64,000 bases of DNA from Leucobacter sp. OH1287 (GTDB lineage: Bacteria; Actinomycetota; Actinomycetes; Actinomycetales; Microbacteriaceae): the NCBI RefSeq assembly GCF_003859945.1, contig NZ_RQYM01000008.1, forward strand, positions 35,662 to 99,661. The letters are read 5' to 3'. The position numbers and the translations under genes are program-made. Under the pieces are notes generated by a model, which was not told where the DNA came from, made no database searches, and saw nothing but the letters and a program-made list of their open reading frames with translations. The stretch's first letter is position 1, and every line of letters begins with the position of its first letter. This document shows, piece after piece, positions 52,621 through 62,625 of this stretch.

Positions 52621-53289
52621 ATGACAGAGCTAGCAGCAGTGGCAACAGTGCGACAGATGGTTAACCCCGGCGGCTGCGCCTGGCACGCAGAACAGACACA
52701 CGAGTCGCTGCTGCCCTACCTGGTTGAGGAGACCGCCGAGTTTGTTGAGACGGTGGAGAGTGACAGGCCCGCCGCTGAGCGGGTTGAGGAGCTCGCGGAC
52801 CTGCTCTATCAGGTGCTGTTCCACTGCGCCATCGCCGAGCGTGACGGCGAGGGCTACGATTTTGCCGCAGTCGCTGAGCGGCTCGACACGAAACTCCGCG
52901 CCAGACACCCGCACGTGTTCGGCGACCGTGGGTATATGACAAGCGCCGAGCTGGAGGCCGAGTGGGAGAACCTAAAAGCCGCCGCATCGGGGCAAAAACC
53001 GGGCAGCCGCGGTGTTTTTGAGGGGATCCCAACCGCGATGCCAACGCTCGCTCGGGCGAGCAAAATGGTTGACCGGGTGCGCAGCGCCAAACTCCTCACC
53101 CAGCTGCCCGCGAGCGACACCTCGAAACGGGTTGTCGACCTGGTCGCCAAAACCGAGGGTGGCGTCGGCGAGGTGCTGCTAGAGACGGTGATGGTTGCGA
53201 GGGCGGCGGGTGTGGATCCTGACAGAGAACTGCGTCAACAGCTGCGGCAGTTAGAGAGCAGCGCCGCAAAAACAAACATGGCAAAATAG
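52621..53289 (+). CDS. mazG: MazG-family nucleoside triphosphate pyrophosphohydrolase
   Basis: Hydrolyses NTPs/dNTPs to monophosphates, cleaning the pool. CAWHAEQTHESLLPYLVEET and EETAEFVETVE with the later ELADLLYQ supply the ExxE...ExxD metal site. 222 residues, single MazG domain plus a C-terminal part. The reading frame ends five bases before hisS. A hairpin formed by TCGCTGGCATCGCG/TGTGCGGTGCCAGCGA lies upstream near 52512-52548. Confidence 0.88.
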   Translation: MTELAAVATVRQMVNPGGCAWHAEQTHESLLPYLVEETAEFVETVESDRPAAERVEELADLLYQVLFHCAIAERDGEGYDFAAVAERLDTKLRARHPHVFGDRGYMTSAELEAEWENLKAAASGQKPGSRGVFEGIPTAMPTLARASKMVDRVRSAKLLTQLPASDTSKRVVDLVAKTEGGVGEVLLETVMVARAAGVDPDRELRQQLRQLESSAAKTNMAK

Positions 53290-53294
53290 AGAGT

Positions 53295-54599
53295 ATGGTT
53301 CAAAAGGTAAACGCAACGCGCGGAATGCGCGATTTTCTCCCCGCCGAAAAAGCCCGCAGAGAGCGTGCACTCAACATCATTCGTGAGGTTTACCGTAGCC
53401 ACGGCTTTACCGAGATTGAGGCGCCGGCTGTTGAAGACTTTGGGCGACTGCACTCGGGGCTCGGCGGCGACAACGAAAAACTGTCGTTCTCGATCCTGAA
53501 ACGCGGTCTCACCGGCCAGGATCTCAGCGACGCAGCAGCAGCCGAGTCAACCGACTCGCTCACCGATCTCGGCCTGCGCTTCGATCTGACTGTGCCGCTT
53601 GCCCGCTACTACGCAACTAACCGGGCGCAGCTGCCGGGTGTTTTCCGTGCCATCCACATTGGGCCGGTGTGGCGTGCCGAGCGGCCGCAGCGGGGCCGCT
53701 ACCGCCAGTTCGTGCAGAGTGACATTGACATTATCGGTGAGGGATCCGCGCTCGCTGAGGCTGAGCTGATCACCGCAACCTCCCAGGCGCTTGACGCGCT
53801 CGGCTTGCAGGACTGTGCGATCCGCGTAAATGACCGACGGATCCTCACAGAACTGCTCAACCACTGCGGGTTTAGTGAGGAGGAGCACGCTGCGGCGCTG
53901 ATCACGGTCGACAAGCTCGACAAAATCGGTGCGGAGGGCGTTGTTGCTGAGCTTGCCGAACAGAACCCGGAGGCGGCTGACGAGATCGGTCGCGTGCTTG
54001 CCCGCTTCGAGCAGGCTGGTGCAACCGTCGCAGGCGGTGCTCCTTTGAACGCTGAGGCAATCGCGGCTGTGCTGCCGGAGGGTGTTGCGAGTGAGGCTGC
54101 GGCCCACCTTGACGAGCTGGCACAGGCGGTAACCCCCGGGCTGCCAGCCGGTGTGACACTCTGTTTCGACCCGACACTCGTGCGCGGCATGGGCTATTAC
54201 ACCGGCACAATCTTCGAGATTGCGCACCCGGGCAGTGGCAGCTCCGTTGGCGGCGGTGGTCGCTACGACGGCATGATCGGTCGTTTCCTTGGCGAGGATG
54301 TGCCGGCGGTTGGTTTCTCAATCGGGTTTGAGCGGATCATGGAGCTGGTTGAGCTGCCGAGCAGCTCCGATGCCGAGGTGGTTGCGCTGATCAGCGACAA
54401 AGACCTGCCCGCTTTCCAGCTGCTGGCGCTGAAGCGGGAACTGCTTGACGCCGGTAAAACCGTGCGGATTGTTTGGCGCCAAAAGAACATGAAGGCGCTG
54501 TTAAGCAATCTGGCGGCTGAGGGGGTAACCCACACGGCCGCTGTGCGCGCCGAAACCGCGGGGGCAGCGGACCTTGAGATTCGCCCGCTCGCTGGGTAA
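53295..54599 (+). CDS. hisS: histidyl-tRNA synthetase
   Basis: Charges tRNA-His. KVNATRGMRDFLPAEKARRE is the N-terminus; motif 2 is VWRAERPQRGRYRQFVQ with SDIDIIG; the His-A and motif 3 regions are VRGMGYYTGTIFEI and GVGGGGRYDG-like SVGGGGRYDGMIG, and GFSIGFERI. 434 residues with a C-terminal anticodon-binding domain. Confidence 0.95.
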   Translation: MVQKVNATRGMRDFLPAEKARRERALNIIREVYRSHGFTEIEAPAVEDFGRLHSGLGGDNEKLSFSILKRGLTGQDLSDAAAAESTDSLTDLGLRFDLTVPLARYYATNRAQLPGVFRAIHIGPVWRAERPQRGRYRQFVQSDIDIIGEGSALAEAELITATSQALDALGLQDCAIRVNDRRILTELLNHCGFSEEEHAAALITVDKLDKIGAEGVVAELAEQNPEAADEIGRVLARFEQAGATVAGGAPLNAEAIAAVLPEGVASEAAAHLDELAQAVTPGLPAGVTLCFDPTLVRGMGYYTGTIFEIAHPGSGSSVGGGGRYDGMIGRFLGEDVPAVGFSIGFERIMELVELPSSSDAEVVALISDKDLPAFQLLALKRELLDAGKTVRIVWRQKNMKALLSNLAAEGVTHTAAVRAETAGAADLEIRPLAG

Positions 54600-54669
54600 A
54601 TACGCAGCTGGCGGATCCACCCGGAGCCGAAAAACTTATATAGACTTGAATTGTAAACCGAACAGTTAA

Positions 54670-55968
<1,299 letters not shown>

Positions 55969-56024
55969 CGACGCACCGCGCTAACCGCGCTGAGCAAAAC
56001 TGAGACCGAAACGGGGGTGAGCTG

Positions 56025-56519
56025 ATGACCGAAACTAAAAACAGTGCCTGGGCGGATGTCCGGGAGTGGATCAGCAGCCTCCGTTTCGGCGGTTACACGC
56101 TGGCGCTGGTTGGGATTTTGGTGCTCGGTGTTATCACCATCAGTCCGACGCTCAGCACCTTCCTGCAGCAGCGGCGCGAGATTAACGACCTGCGTGCCCA
56201 GGTTGCAAAAACCCAGGAGGCTGTGACCAAGGCGCAGGCGGATCGGGAGCGCTGGGAAGACCCGGCATATGTGCGGGCGCAGGCGCGTGACCGGCTGTTT
56301 TATGTTATGCCGGGGGAGTCGCAGCTCGGCGTGATTAACGACATTATGCTGCCGCCCGAGGCTGAGCAGAAGAGCACCCCGGAGCTCACCAGGGTAGATT
56401 ATCGTTGGTCAGAGAGCCTGCTGTCGTCGGTACTGATCGCCGGCACCGCGGCGGATCCGGCAGCGTCCGACCCAGCCGCTTCAGACCCTGCGGGGTCAGA
56501 CTCGACCGAAACCGAGTAG
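56025..56519 (+). CDS. ftsB: FtsB/DivIC-like septum formation initiator
   Basis: A 164-residue bitopic protein: short cytoplasmic start, a membrane helix at about residues 24-44, a coiled coil (REINDLRAQVAKTQEAVTKA) and the conserved YVRAQARDRLFYVMPGE. Its place between eno and the DUF501 gene is the usual actinobacterial location of the FtsB-like divisome protein. The tail contains three in-frame five-residue units (DPAAS, DPAAS, DPAGS), an expansion beyond the conserved domain. Confidence 0.88.
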   Translation: MTETKNSAWADVREWISSLRFGGYTLALVGILVLGVITISPTLSTFLQQRREINDLRAQVAKTQEAVTKAQADRERWEDPAYVRAQARDRLFYVMPGESQLGVINDIMLPPEAEQKSTPELTRVDYRWSESLLSSVLIAGTAADPAASDPAASDPAGSDSTETE

Positions 56520-56552
56520 CTAACAGACCAACACGAGTATTTAACAGACCAA
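56513..56552 (+). repeat. direct repeat spanning the ftsB stop
   Basis: Units CGAGTAGCTAACAGACCAA (56513-56531) and CGAGTATTTAACAGACCAA (56534-56552) differ at two positions and have a 21-base period. The first contains the gene's TAG and a second TAA; the second keeps the TAA. Confidence 0.85.
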
Positions 56553-56572
56553 GATTAGATCCGAAAGATAAT

Positions 56573-57067
56573 ATGCCTCGTCCTCCTTATGACCCGCCAA
56601 CAGAAACCGACATCGCCAAGGTTAGTGAGTACCTTGGCAGGCAGGCGCGCGGTGTTGTTGGGATTGCTGCCCGCACCGCTAGCGGGGACCCGGTTGTTGT
56701 TGCGACCGCGCCCAGACTGGAGAGCGGCGAGCCCTTCCCAACCTTCTACTACCTCTGCCACCCGGACGCGGTTGCCGCGGCGTCCCGGTTGGAGGCGGCC
56801 GGGTTTATGGACGAGCTAAACGAGCTGCTCGCATCCGATGAGGAGTTGCGCGCTCACTACCAGCGCGCCCACGAGGCGTTCATCACTGACCGGGAAACGG
56901 TTGGCGAGGTTCCCGAGATCGCCGGGATTAGCGCCGGCGGAATGCCCGTCCGGGTGAAGTGTTTACACGCTCTGATCGGGCACGCGCTTGCCGCGGGGCC
57001 GGGCGTTAACCCGATTGGCGATATTGCGCTTGCGAAGAGCGATTTCGCGAGTGTGGCAATGAGTTAA
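56573..57067 (+). CDS. DUF501 family protein
   Basis: A 164-residue actinobacterial protein of unknown function. FPTFYYLCHPDAVAAASRLE and IAGISAGGMPVRVKCLHALIGHALAAGPGVNPIGD are the family signatures, with conserved Cys/His that hint at a metal or catalytic site. It is commonly encoded between ftsB and a ppx/GppA phosphatase; here an NDH-2 gene follows instead. The frame is open further upstream, but the ATG giving MPRPPYDPPTETD fits the family. Confidence 0.85.
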   Translation: MPRPPYDPPTETDIAKVSEYLGRQARGVVGIAARTASGDPVVVATAPRLESGEPFPTFYYLCHPDAVAAASRLEAAGFMDELNELLASDEELRAHYQRAHEAFITDRETVGEVPEIAGISAGGMPVRVKCLHALIGHALAAGPGVNPIGDIALAKSDFASVAMS

Positions 57068-57162
57068 AAAGAGCGATAAGATTATTCTGTGATGTTCTTT
57101 AGACCTGCGTTTTATGCGCAGAATGAACACTGATTTAGCAAATTATTCAAGGAGATGGCTTC

Positions 57163-58503
57163 GTGACGAAGAAAATTCTGATCGTTGGTGGTGGCTACGC
57201 GGGCTTCTATACCGCTTGGAAGCTTGAGAAGCAGCTGCGCCGTGGTGAGGCAGAGGTGATCATTGTGGATCCGCTGCCATACATGCAGTACCTGCCGTTC
57301 TTGCCAGAGGTTGCCGCTGGATCCATTGAACCGCGTCACGCTGTTGTGCAGCGCCGTCGTCACCTCAAGCACACCCGTGAACTGCACGGCAAGGTGACCG
57401 GCATTAACCACGCTAGCCGTGTCGCTCAGATCGAGCTGGTTGACGGATCCGTGCGCGACTTCGCTTACGATGAAATCGTCATCACAACCGGTTCTGTGTC
57501 TCGCACCTTCCCAATCCCGGGTATTGCAGACAACGCAATCGGCATGAAGACCATCGAGGAGGCAGCGGCTGTGCGCGACCGCCTGGTCGGTAACTTTGAG
57601 CGTGCCGCGTCACTGCCGGTTGACTCACCGGAGCGCGCAAGACTGCTCACCGTCACCGTTGTTGGCGGCGGTTTCGCGGGCATCGAGACAATCTCTGAGC
57701 TGCGCAGCTTCGCGACCTCAATCCTGCGCAACTACCCGGAGCTTAGCTTCGAAGAGACCAAATTCCACCTCGTTGAGGCAATGGGGCGGATTATGCCGGA
57801 GGTGTCTCAGGAGCTCGCCGAGTGGGTTGTGAAGGATCAGACCCGCCGCGGTGTTAACATTCACCTCGACACCCAGCTGCAGGACGCAACCGACGGTAAG
57901 ATTCAGCTGTCAACCGGTGAGACCTACGAGTCTGATCTGATTATCTGGACAGCCGGTGTGATGCCGCGTCCATTCCTGCGCGACACCGACCTGCCAATCG
58001 GCCCACGCGGTCACGTTATCGGCAGCCCAACCCTGCAGGTAACAACCGAGGACGGCGAGGTTGTTGCAGGCGCATGGACCGCGGGTGACACCTCACAGAC
58101 CCCTGACATCTCTGCAACCCCTGGCCCGGGCGGCTTCTGCGTACCAAACGCACAGCACGCGGTTCGCCAGGGCAAGCTGCTCGCGAAGAACCTTGTTGCT
58201 TCAATCCGCGGTGAGGGTCTGCAGCAGTACAACCACAAGAACGCTGGCGCCGTCGCTGGTCTTGGCATCAACAACGGTGTCTTCCAGTCGGGCAAAGTAC
58301 AGCTGCGCGGTTACATCGCCTGGCTCGCACACCGCTTCTATCACGGCCTCGCAATCCCAACCTGGGAGCGCAAGTCTCGCGTCTTCGGCGGCTGGGTAAG
58401 CCACTTCTTCTGGAAGCGCGACTTTGTCGGCATCGAGGCAAACCAGGAGCCACGCGCGGTGTTCGAGGAGTACGCTGCACGGCCAAAGCCAAAGGCTGAG
58501 TAG
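57163..58503 (+). CDS. ndh: type II NADH:quinone dehydrogenase
   Basis: Non-proton-pumping FAD enzyme that passes electrons from NADH to menaquinone at the inner membrane face. ILIVGGGYAGFYTAWKLEK binds FAD; VVGGGFAGIETISEL is the NADH Rossmann motif; a C-terminal helix region (WLAHRFYHGLAIPTWERKSRVF) mediates membrane attachment. 446 residues. GTG start with AAGGAG. High-expression codon use. Confidence 0.93.
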   Translation: MTKKILIVGGGYAGFYTAWKLEKQLRRGEAEVIIVDPLPYMQYLPFLPEVAAGSIEPRHAVVQRRRHLKHTRELHGKVTGINHASRVAQIELVDGSVRDFAYDEIVITTGSVSRTFPIPGIADNAIGMKTIEEAAAVRDRLVGNFERAASLPVDSPERARLLTVTVVGGGFAGIETISELRSFATSILRNYPELSFEETKFHLVEAMGRIMPEVSQELAEWVVKDQTRRGVNIHLDTQLQDATDGKIQLSTGETYESDLIIWTAGVMPRPFLRDTDLPIGPRGHVIGSPTLQVTTEDGEVVAGAWTAGDTSQTPDISATPGPGGFCVPNAQHAVRQGKLLAKNLVASIRGEGLQQYNHKNAGAVAGLGINNGVFQSGKVQLRGYIAWLAHRFYHGLAIPTWERKSRVFGGWVSHFFWKRDFVGIEANQEPRAVFEEYAARPKPKAE

Positions 58504-58520
58504 TCTAAAGCTGCTTTAGC

Positions 58521-58557
58521 GAGGGGTGGATGCGTCAGCGTCCGCCCCTCTTGCTTT
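58521..58557 (+). terminator. ndh terminator
   Basis: GAGGGGTGGATG and CGTCCGCCCCTC form a 12-pair stem with two wobbles and a six-base loop, followed by TTGCTTT. Confidence 0.75.
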
Positions 58558-58649
58558 AGCGCCGCAGCCCGGGGCTCGCCACGAGGCTGACCCGGGGCAG
58601 CAACCCACAGGATCCGCTGCCCCTGCCCAGCAAGGGGAGCTCAGGCTTG

Positions 58650-60161
58650 TTAACCGTCCGCGTGGGAGCTTAAAAACTCGAACATTTCGGCGTCATCAAC
58701 ACCGGGGAAGGTGCCGGTTGGCAGCGGCGCGAGCACATACTTGTGCATTCTGGCGCTCGCCCACGACTTGCCGTCCCAGCGTGAAGCGAGCTCGCTGTTT
58801 GGTAGTTTGCAGCAGTTCGGGTCTGGGCAGGTGGATTTGGTGCGCACGGTTGTGTCCCTGCCGCGGAACCACTTAGCGTCGTCAAACTGCACACCGCAGC
58901 TGATCGAGAACGCGCCGTCTTTTTCGGTGTCACCGGTTTGCACGGTTGACCAGTAGGTGCCGTTCGGGGTGTCGGTGAACTGGTAGAACTCGGTTGTGCG
59001 GTTGCGACGATGGAACGCGGACCTGCCCGGCCATTTCTTGCACAGCAGCTGCCCCTCAATTGAGTCGTGCTCGTCTGTTGGGAACGGCAGGTTGTCGTTC
59101 TCGTAGCCGCGCAACAGCGCACCGGCTGTGTCGGTGCGGTAGAAGTGAACAGCGAGATCCAGATGCTCGGTTGCGAGGTTCGTGAAGCGGTGTGCGGCGG
59201 TTTCGTGTGTCACACCGAAGGCGTCACGGAGGTCCTCAATCGCGAGGTTGCGTTCCTTTTTTGCGGCCTGCAAGAACTCGGCGGTGCGTTTTTCCGGCAT
59301 TAGACAGGCGGAGGCGAAATAGTTGATCTCCAGTCGCTGCTGCAAGAACTCCGCGTAGTCTAGCGGTCTGCTGTGTTCGAGCACGCGGTGCGCCATCGCC
59401 TGCAGCGCGATTGAGCGCAGACCGTGGCCGCCGGGGATTGAGGCGGGCGGCAGATAGATCCTGCCGTTTTCAAAATCGGTTATGCTGCGGGTGTTTGACG
59501 GCAGATCGTTTGCGAACACGAGTGTGAACCCGAGCTTCTCGGCGAGCACCGCAACCGCCCGGTGAGTGAGCGCGCCCTGGCGGTGACCAACCTGCGACAT
59601 CAGGTCCTCGGCAACCGCCTCAATCTCCGGCAGATAGTTGTTTTTTTCCCGCATCTTCAGGCGGATCTCGGTGTTTGCGAGTCTCGCACCCTCCTGTGTT
59701 ACCGCCTGGTGATTCTGCTGCCGCTGCAGCTCCCGGCTGAGCCCAATAATCACCTCCAGAGCTTCATCGCTGAGGGTCTGCAGCGACTTCAGGTGCGGCA
59801 GGTTAAGCTGCCGATAGCCGCTGCTGTTTTGCACCTGCGCGAGCTGGATCTCCAGGGAGCTGCGCTTCGTCGGAGCGGATGTCTGAAAAAAATCGTTAAG
59901 TTCCACACCCGTTGCGCGGGCGATCGCCTGCAGCGTGGCAACTCGCGGCTCACGTTTCCCGGTTTCAAACAGCGAGAGCTGGCTTGTGCTCAACCCCACC
60001 TGCTGACCAAGCTGTGTCAGGGTTAAACCAGCCTGTTTCCTGAAGTATCGCAGCCGCTGTCCAAGAATCAAAGCGTCAAGTTTCGGCTTTTTTGATTTTT
60101 TAACGGGTGTGTTTCGGGTGGATCCGTCGCCAACCGCGCTATCTGCTGTAGAAAAGCTCAT
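58650..60161 (-). CDS. ramB: RamB-like XRE/IrrE-type regulator of carbon metabolism
   Basis: A 503-residue regulator: N-terminal XRE helix-turn-helix (about 33-90, LTLTQLGQQVGLSTSQLSLF), an ImmA/IrrE-like middle (LRSIALQAMAHRVLEH) and a C-terminal domain with CPDPNCC. This architecture is that of RamB/PrpR-type regulators, which in corynebacteria and mycobacteria control acetate, glyoxylate or propionate genes and may sense acyl-CoA or carry an Fe-S cluster. The ATG giving MSFSTADSAV is chosen; the upstream frame extension lies in the pckG promoter region. It is divergent from pckG. Confidence 0.82.
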   Translation of the reverse strand: MSFSTADSAVGDGSTRNTPVKKSKKPKLDALILGQRLRYFRKQAGLTLTQLGQQVGLSTSQLSLFETGKREPRVATLQAIARATGVELNDFFQTSAPTKRSSLEIQLAQVQNSSGYRQLNLPHLKSLQTLSDEALEVIIGLSRELQRQQNHQAVTQEGARLANTEIRLKMREKNNYLPEIEAVAEDLMSQVGHRQGALTHRAVAVLAEKLGFTLVFANDLPSNTRSITDFENGRIYLPPASIPGGHGLRSIALQAMAHRVLEHSRPLDYAEFLQQRLEINYFASACLMPEKRTAEFLQAAKKERNLAIEDLRDAFGVTHETAAHRFTNLATEHLDLAVHFYRTDTAGALLRGYENDNLPFPTDEHDSIEGQLLCKKWPGRSAFHRRNRTTEFYQFTDTPNGTYWSTVQTGDTEKDGAFSISCGVQFDDAKWFRGRDTTVRTKSTCPDPNCCKLPNSELASRWDGKSWASARMHKYVLAPLPTGTFPGVDDAEMFEFLSSHADG

Positions 60162-60186
60162 GTTTTTATAATAGCTAAAATTCCTG

Positions 60187-60199
60187 AAAACTTTGCAGG
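60187..60199 (+). promoter_or_regulatory. candidate RamB box between ramB and pckG
   Basis: AAAACTTTGCAGG matches 11 of 13 positions of the corynebacterial RamB motif as I recall it (A, A or G, then AACTTTGCAAA). It lies 26 bases upstream of the regulator's start and 100 bases from pckG. Regulation of either gene is inferred. Confidence 0.6.
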
Positions 60200-60299
60200 C
60201 GATTTGGTTAAGTAACCCCGCAAAACTGTAAAACAATGGAAGTATTCCCTTAAAAAGCGAGCAACCACTGCTCGCCCAAAGTATTTAGAGGAAGCATAA

Positions 60300-62150
60300 A
60301 TGGGCAACACAATTGAAAACATTGCCACCCTGGTGGCTGCTGAAGCTCCGGCGGTGCGTGAAGACGTGCTCAGCTGGGTTACAGAATTCGCTGAACTACT
60401 GCAGCCAGACGCTGTGCGCTGGTGCGACGGCAGCGAGGAGGAGTGGCAGGAGCTAACCGCTGAAATGGTTGCTGCTGGATCCCTCATCCCACTCAACAAA
60501 GATATTCGCCCAAACAGCTTCCTGGCGCGCTCAACCCCTGATGATGTTGCACGCGTTGAGGACCGCACCTTCATCTGCTCTAACGAGGCGATTGACGCCG
60601 GTCCAACGAACAACTGGCGCGATCCACAAGAGATGAAAGCAACCCTGCGCGAGAAGTTCGCAGGCGCAATGCGCGGCCGCACCCTCTACGTGATCCCGTT
60701 CTCGATGGGGCCGGTTGGCGGCGCAATCAGCCAGGTTGGTTTGCAGCTCACCGACTCACCTTACGCGGTGCTCAACATGCGGATTATGGCGCGGGTTACC
60801 CCGGAGGTTTACACCCAGATTTCAAACGGTGCTGACTGGGTCCGCACCGTGCACTCGGTTGGCGCGCCACTCGCTGAGGGTGAGGAGGATGTTGTCTGGC
60901 CGTGCAACCCAGACAAGTACATTGTGCACTTCCCTGAGACACTCGAGGTTTGGTCTTACGGATCCGGCTACGGCGGCAACGCGCTGCTCTCCAAGAAGTG
61001 CTTCGCGCTGCGTCTCGCGAGCGTTATGGGTCGCCGCGACAACTGGCTTGCGGAGCACATGCTGCTGATCAAGCTGACCAACACCGACACCGGCCGGGTC
61101 TTCCACCTGGCGGCGGCGTTCCCGTCAGCCTGCGGTAAAACAAACCTGGCGATGCTCCGCCCAACCATCCCGGGCTGGGAGGTTGAAACACTCGGTGACG
61201 ACATCACCTGGCTGCGCCCAGGCAAGGACGGCAGGCTCTACGCGATCAACCCGGAGGCTGGTTTCTTCGGCGTTGCTCCGGGAACCGGTGAGTCAACCAA
61301 CCCGACCGCGATGAGCACCCTGTGGGGCAACACAATCTACACCAACGTGGCGCTCACAGACGAGGGTGATGTCTGGTGGGAGGGTAAAACCGACAGTGTG
61401 CCAGATCACCTGATCGACTGGCAGGGTAACGACTGGACCCCGGACAGCGACAGGCCAGCTGCGCATCCGAACTCACGCTTTACCGTGCCAATCACACAGA
61501 CCCCAACCCTCGCGGAGGAGTGGTTTGCCGCTGACGGTGTGCCAATCGACGCGATCCTGTTCGGTGGCCGCCGCGCAACCAACGTGCCGCTCGTAGCGAA
61601 GGCACGCGACTGGCAGCACGGTGTGTTCATCGGTGCAACCATCTCCAGCGAGAAAACCGCTGCGCAGGAGGGAACCGTGGGCGAGCTGCGCCGCGATCCC
61701 TTCGCGATGCTGCCGTTCTGTGGCTACAACATGGCAGACTACTGGGGTCACTGGCTGAACATGGGCGAGAAGCTCGGGGATAAAGCTCCGCAGCTGTTCC
61801 AGGTCAACTGGTTCCGTAAAGACCAGGACGGCAGGTTCCTGTGGCCAGGATTCGGCGAGAACTCTCGCGTAATCGACTGGATTCTGCGCGCGGTGGACGC
61901 CGACAACAACGGTTCTGAGAAGCTTGGCGAGCCTAGCCCAATCGGTGTGCTGCCAGCCGACGGTGAACTCAACCTCGACGGCGTCGACGTACCAGCGGAG
62001 GATCTTGCCTCACTGTTCGACGTTGACGCGGAATCATGGCTCGCCGAGTGCGACCTCACCGAGCAGTTCTTTGCACAGTTTGGCGAGCGGCTGCCAGCCC
62101 AGCTTTCAGCTGAACTAGAGGCTTTGCGGGAGCGTTTACGCGCCGCATAG
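60300..62150 (+). CDS. pckG: phosphoenolpyruvate carboxykinase (GTP)
   Basis: Interconverts oxaloacetate and PEP, the first step of gluconeogenesis. The 616-residue protein shows the kinase loop FPSACGKTNLAML with the hyper-reactive Cys, the R-loop YVIPFSMGPVGG, and NPEAGFFGVAPGTGESTNP for metal binding, all of the GTP class. GAGGAAG precedes the ATG. A strong terminator follows. Codon use suggests high expression. Confidence 0.95.
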   Translation: MGNTIENIATLVAAEAPAVREDVLSWVTEFAELLQPDAVRWCDGSEEEWQELTAEMVAAGSLIPLNKDIRPNSFLARSTPDDVARVEDRTFICSNEAIDAGPTNNWRDPQEMKATLREKFAGAMRGRTLYVIPFSMGPVGGAISQVGLQLTDSPYAVLNMRIMARVTPEVYTQISNGADWVRTVHSVGAPLAEGEEDVVWPCNPDKYIVHFPETLEVWSYGSGYGGNALLSKKCFALRLASVMGRRDNWLAEHMLLIKLTNTDTGRVFHLAAAFPSACGKTNLAMLRPTIPGWEVETLGDDITWLRPGKDGRLYAINPEAGFFGVAPGTGESTNPTAMSTLWGNTIYTNVALTDEGDVWWEGKTDSVPDHLIDWQGNDWTPDSDRPAAHPNSRFTVPITQTPTLAEEWFAADGVPIDAILFGGRRATNVPLVAKARDWQHGVFIGATISSEKTAAQEGTVGELRRDPFAMLPFCGYNMADYWGHWLNMGEKLGDKAPQLFQVNWFRKDQDGRFLWPGFGENSRVIDWILRAVDADNNGSEKLGEPSPIGVLPADGELNLDGVDVPAEDLASLFDVDAESWLAECDLTEQFFAQFGERLPAQLSAELEALRERLRAA

Positions 62151-62186
62151 ACTGTGTCGCTCACAACTGAGTCGACACACACCACA

Positions 62187-62227
62187 GTGAGTCCCGAGTG
62201 CTGCCCAGCTCGGGACTCACCACTTTT
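62187..62227 (+). terminator. pckG terminator
   Basis: GTGAGTCCCGAG (62187-62198) and CTCGGGACTCAC (62209-62220) are perfectly complementary, followed by CACTTTT. Confidence 0.85.
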
Positions 62228-62271
62228 ACGGCGCAGAAGCCTTCTGGATATACGCTAAACTTATAAACCGC

Positions 62272-62345
62272 GCCCCTATAGCCCAACTGGCAGAGGCAGT
62301 GGACTTAAAATCCATCAAGTCTGGGTTCGAATCCCAGTGGGGGCA
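62272..62345 (+). tRNA. tRNA-Leu (anticodon TAA), compact form
   Basis: Acceptor GCCCCTA pairs with TGGGGGC. The anticodon stem-loop is GTGGA-CTTAAAA-TCCAT and the T arm CTGGG-TTCGAAT-CCCAG. The variable loop is only CAAGT, so the molecule is class I although its TAA anticodon reads the Leu codon UUA. CC follows the discriminator A. Confidence 0.9.
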
Positions 62346-62559
62346 CCGTGTAATGTTCTGACACATCGTTCACAAACAGCAAGAAAATCGCGCCTGTTTT
62401 CAATGTACACTTCTTTTCGTTGACCGGTATTTCAATGGTTTTCCTGTGCTTGTAGCCTTTCCGGGTGGATCATAATTCCCAGTAAGTTCACAGCTTGCGG
62501 GTCTACTTTCAACACAAGGAGGCAGACTGCTTTCTTGGATTAAAACACAGGAGTTTATT
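62346..62559 (+). other. AT-richer non-coding stretch after tRNA-Leu
   Basis: No gene is apparent. The base composition is visibly lower in GC than the preceding 62 kb and contains AAGGAGG at 62517-62523 and CAGGAG at 62548-62553. It marks the left edge of the compositionally different segment. No integrase gene or copy of the tRNA 3' end is visible before the window ends. Confidence 0.4.
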
Positions 62560-62607
62560 ATGGAAGCAAAAGCTACACCGTTCTTGTTATCTGAGGCAAG
62601 GTCTTGA
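62560..62607 (+). CDS. possible 15-residue peptide MEAKATPFLLSEARS
   Basis: A short frame with CAGGAG seven bases before its ATG, ending just ahead of the ABC transporter genes. It could be a leader peptide, the start of a broken small protein, or chance. A single frame change at the end would extend it to the stop at 62623-62625, just before the ABC gene start. Confidence 0.25.
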   Translation: MEAKATPFLLSEARS

Positions 62608-62625
62608 AGTCATAGAGGTGACATG

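Noticed and set aside
60162..60236. N-terminal extension of the RamB-like regulator
   Set aside because: It would place coding sequence over the candidate RamB box, and the HTH domain is complete from the later ATG.
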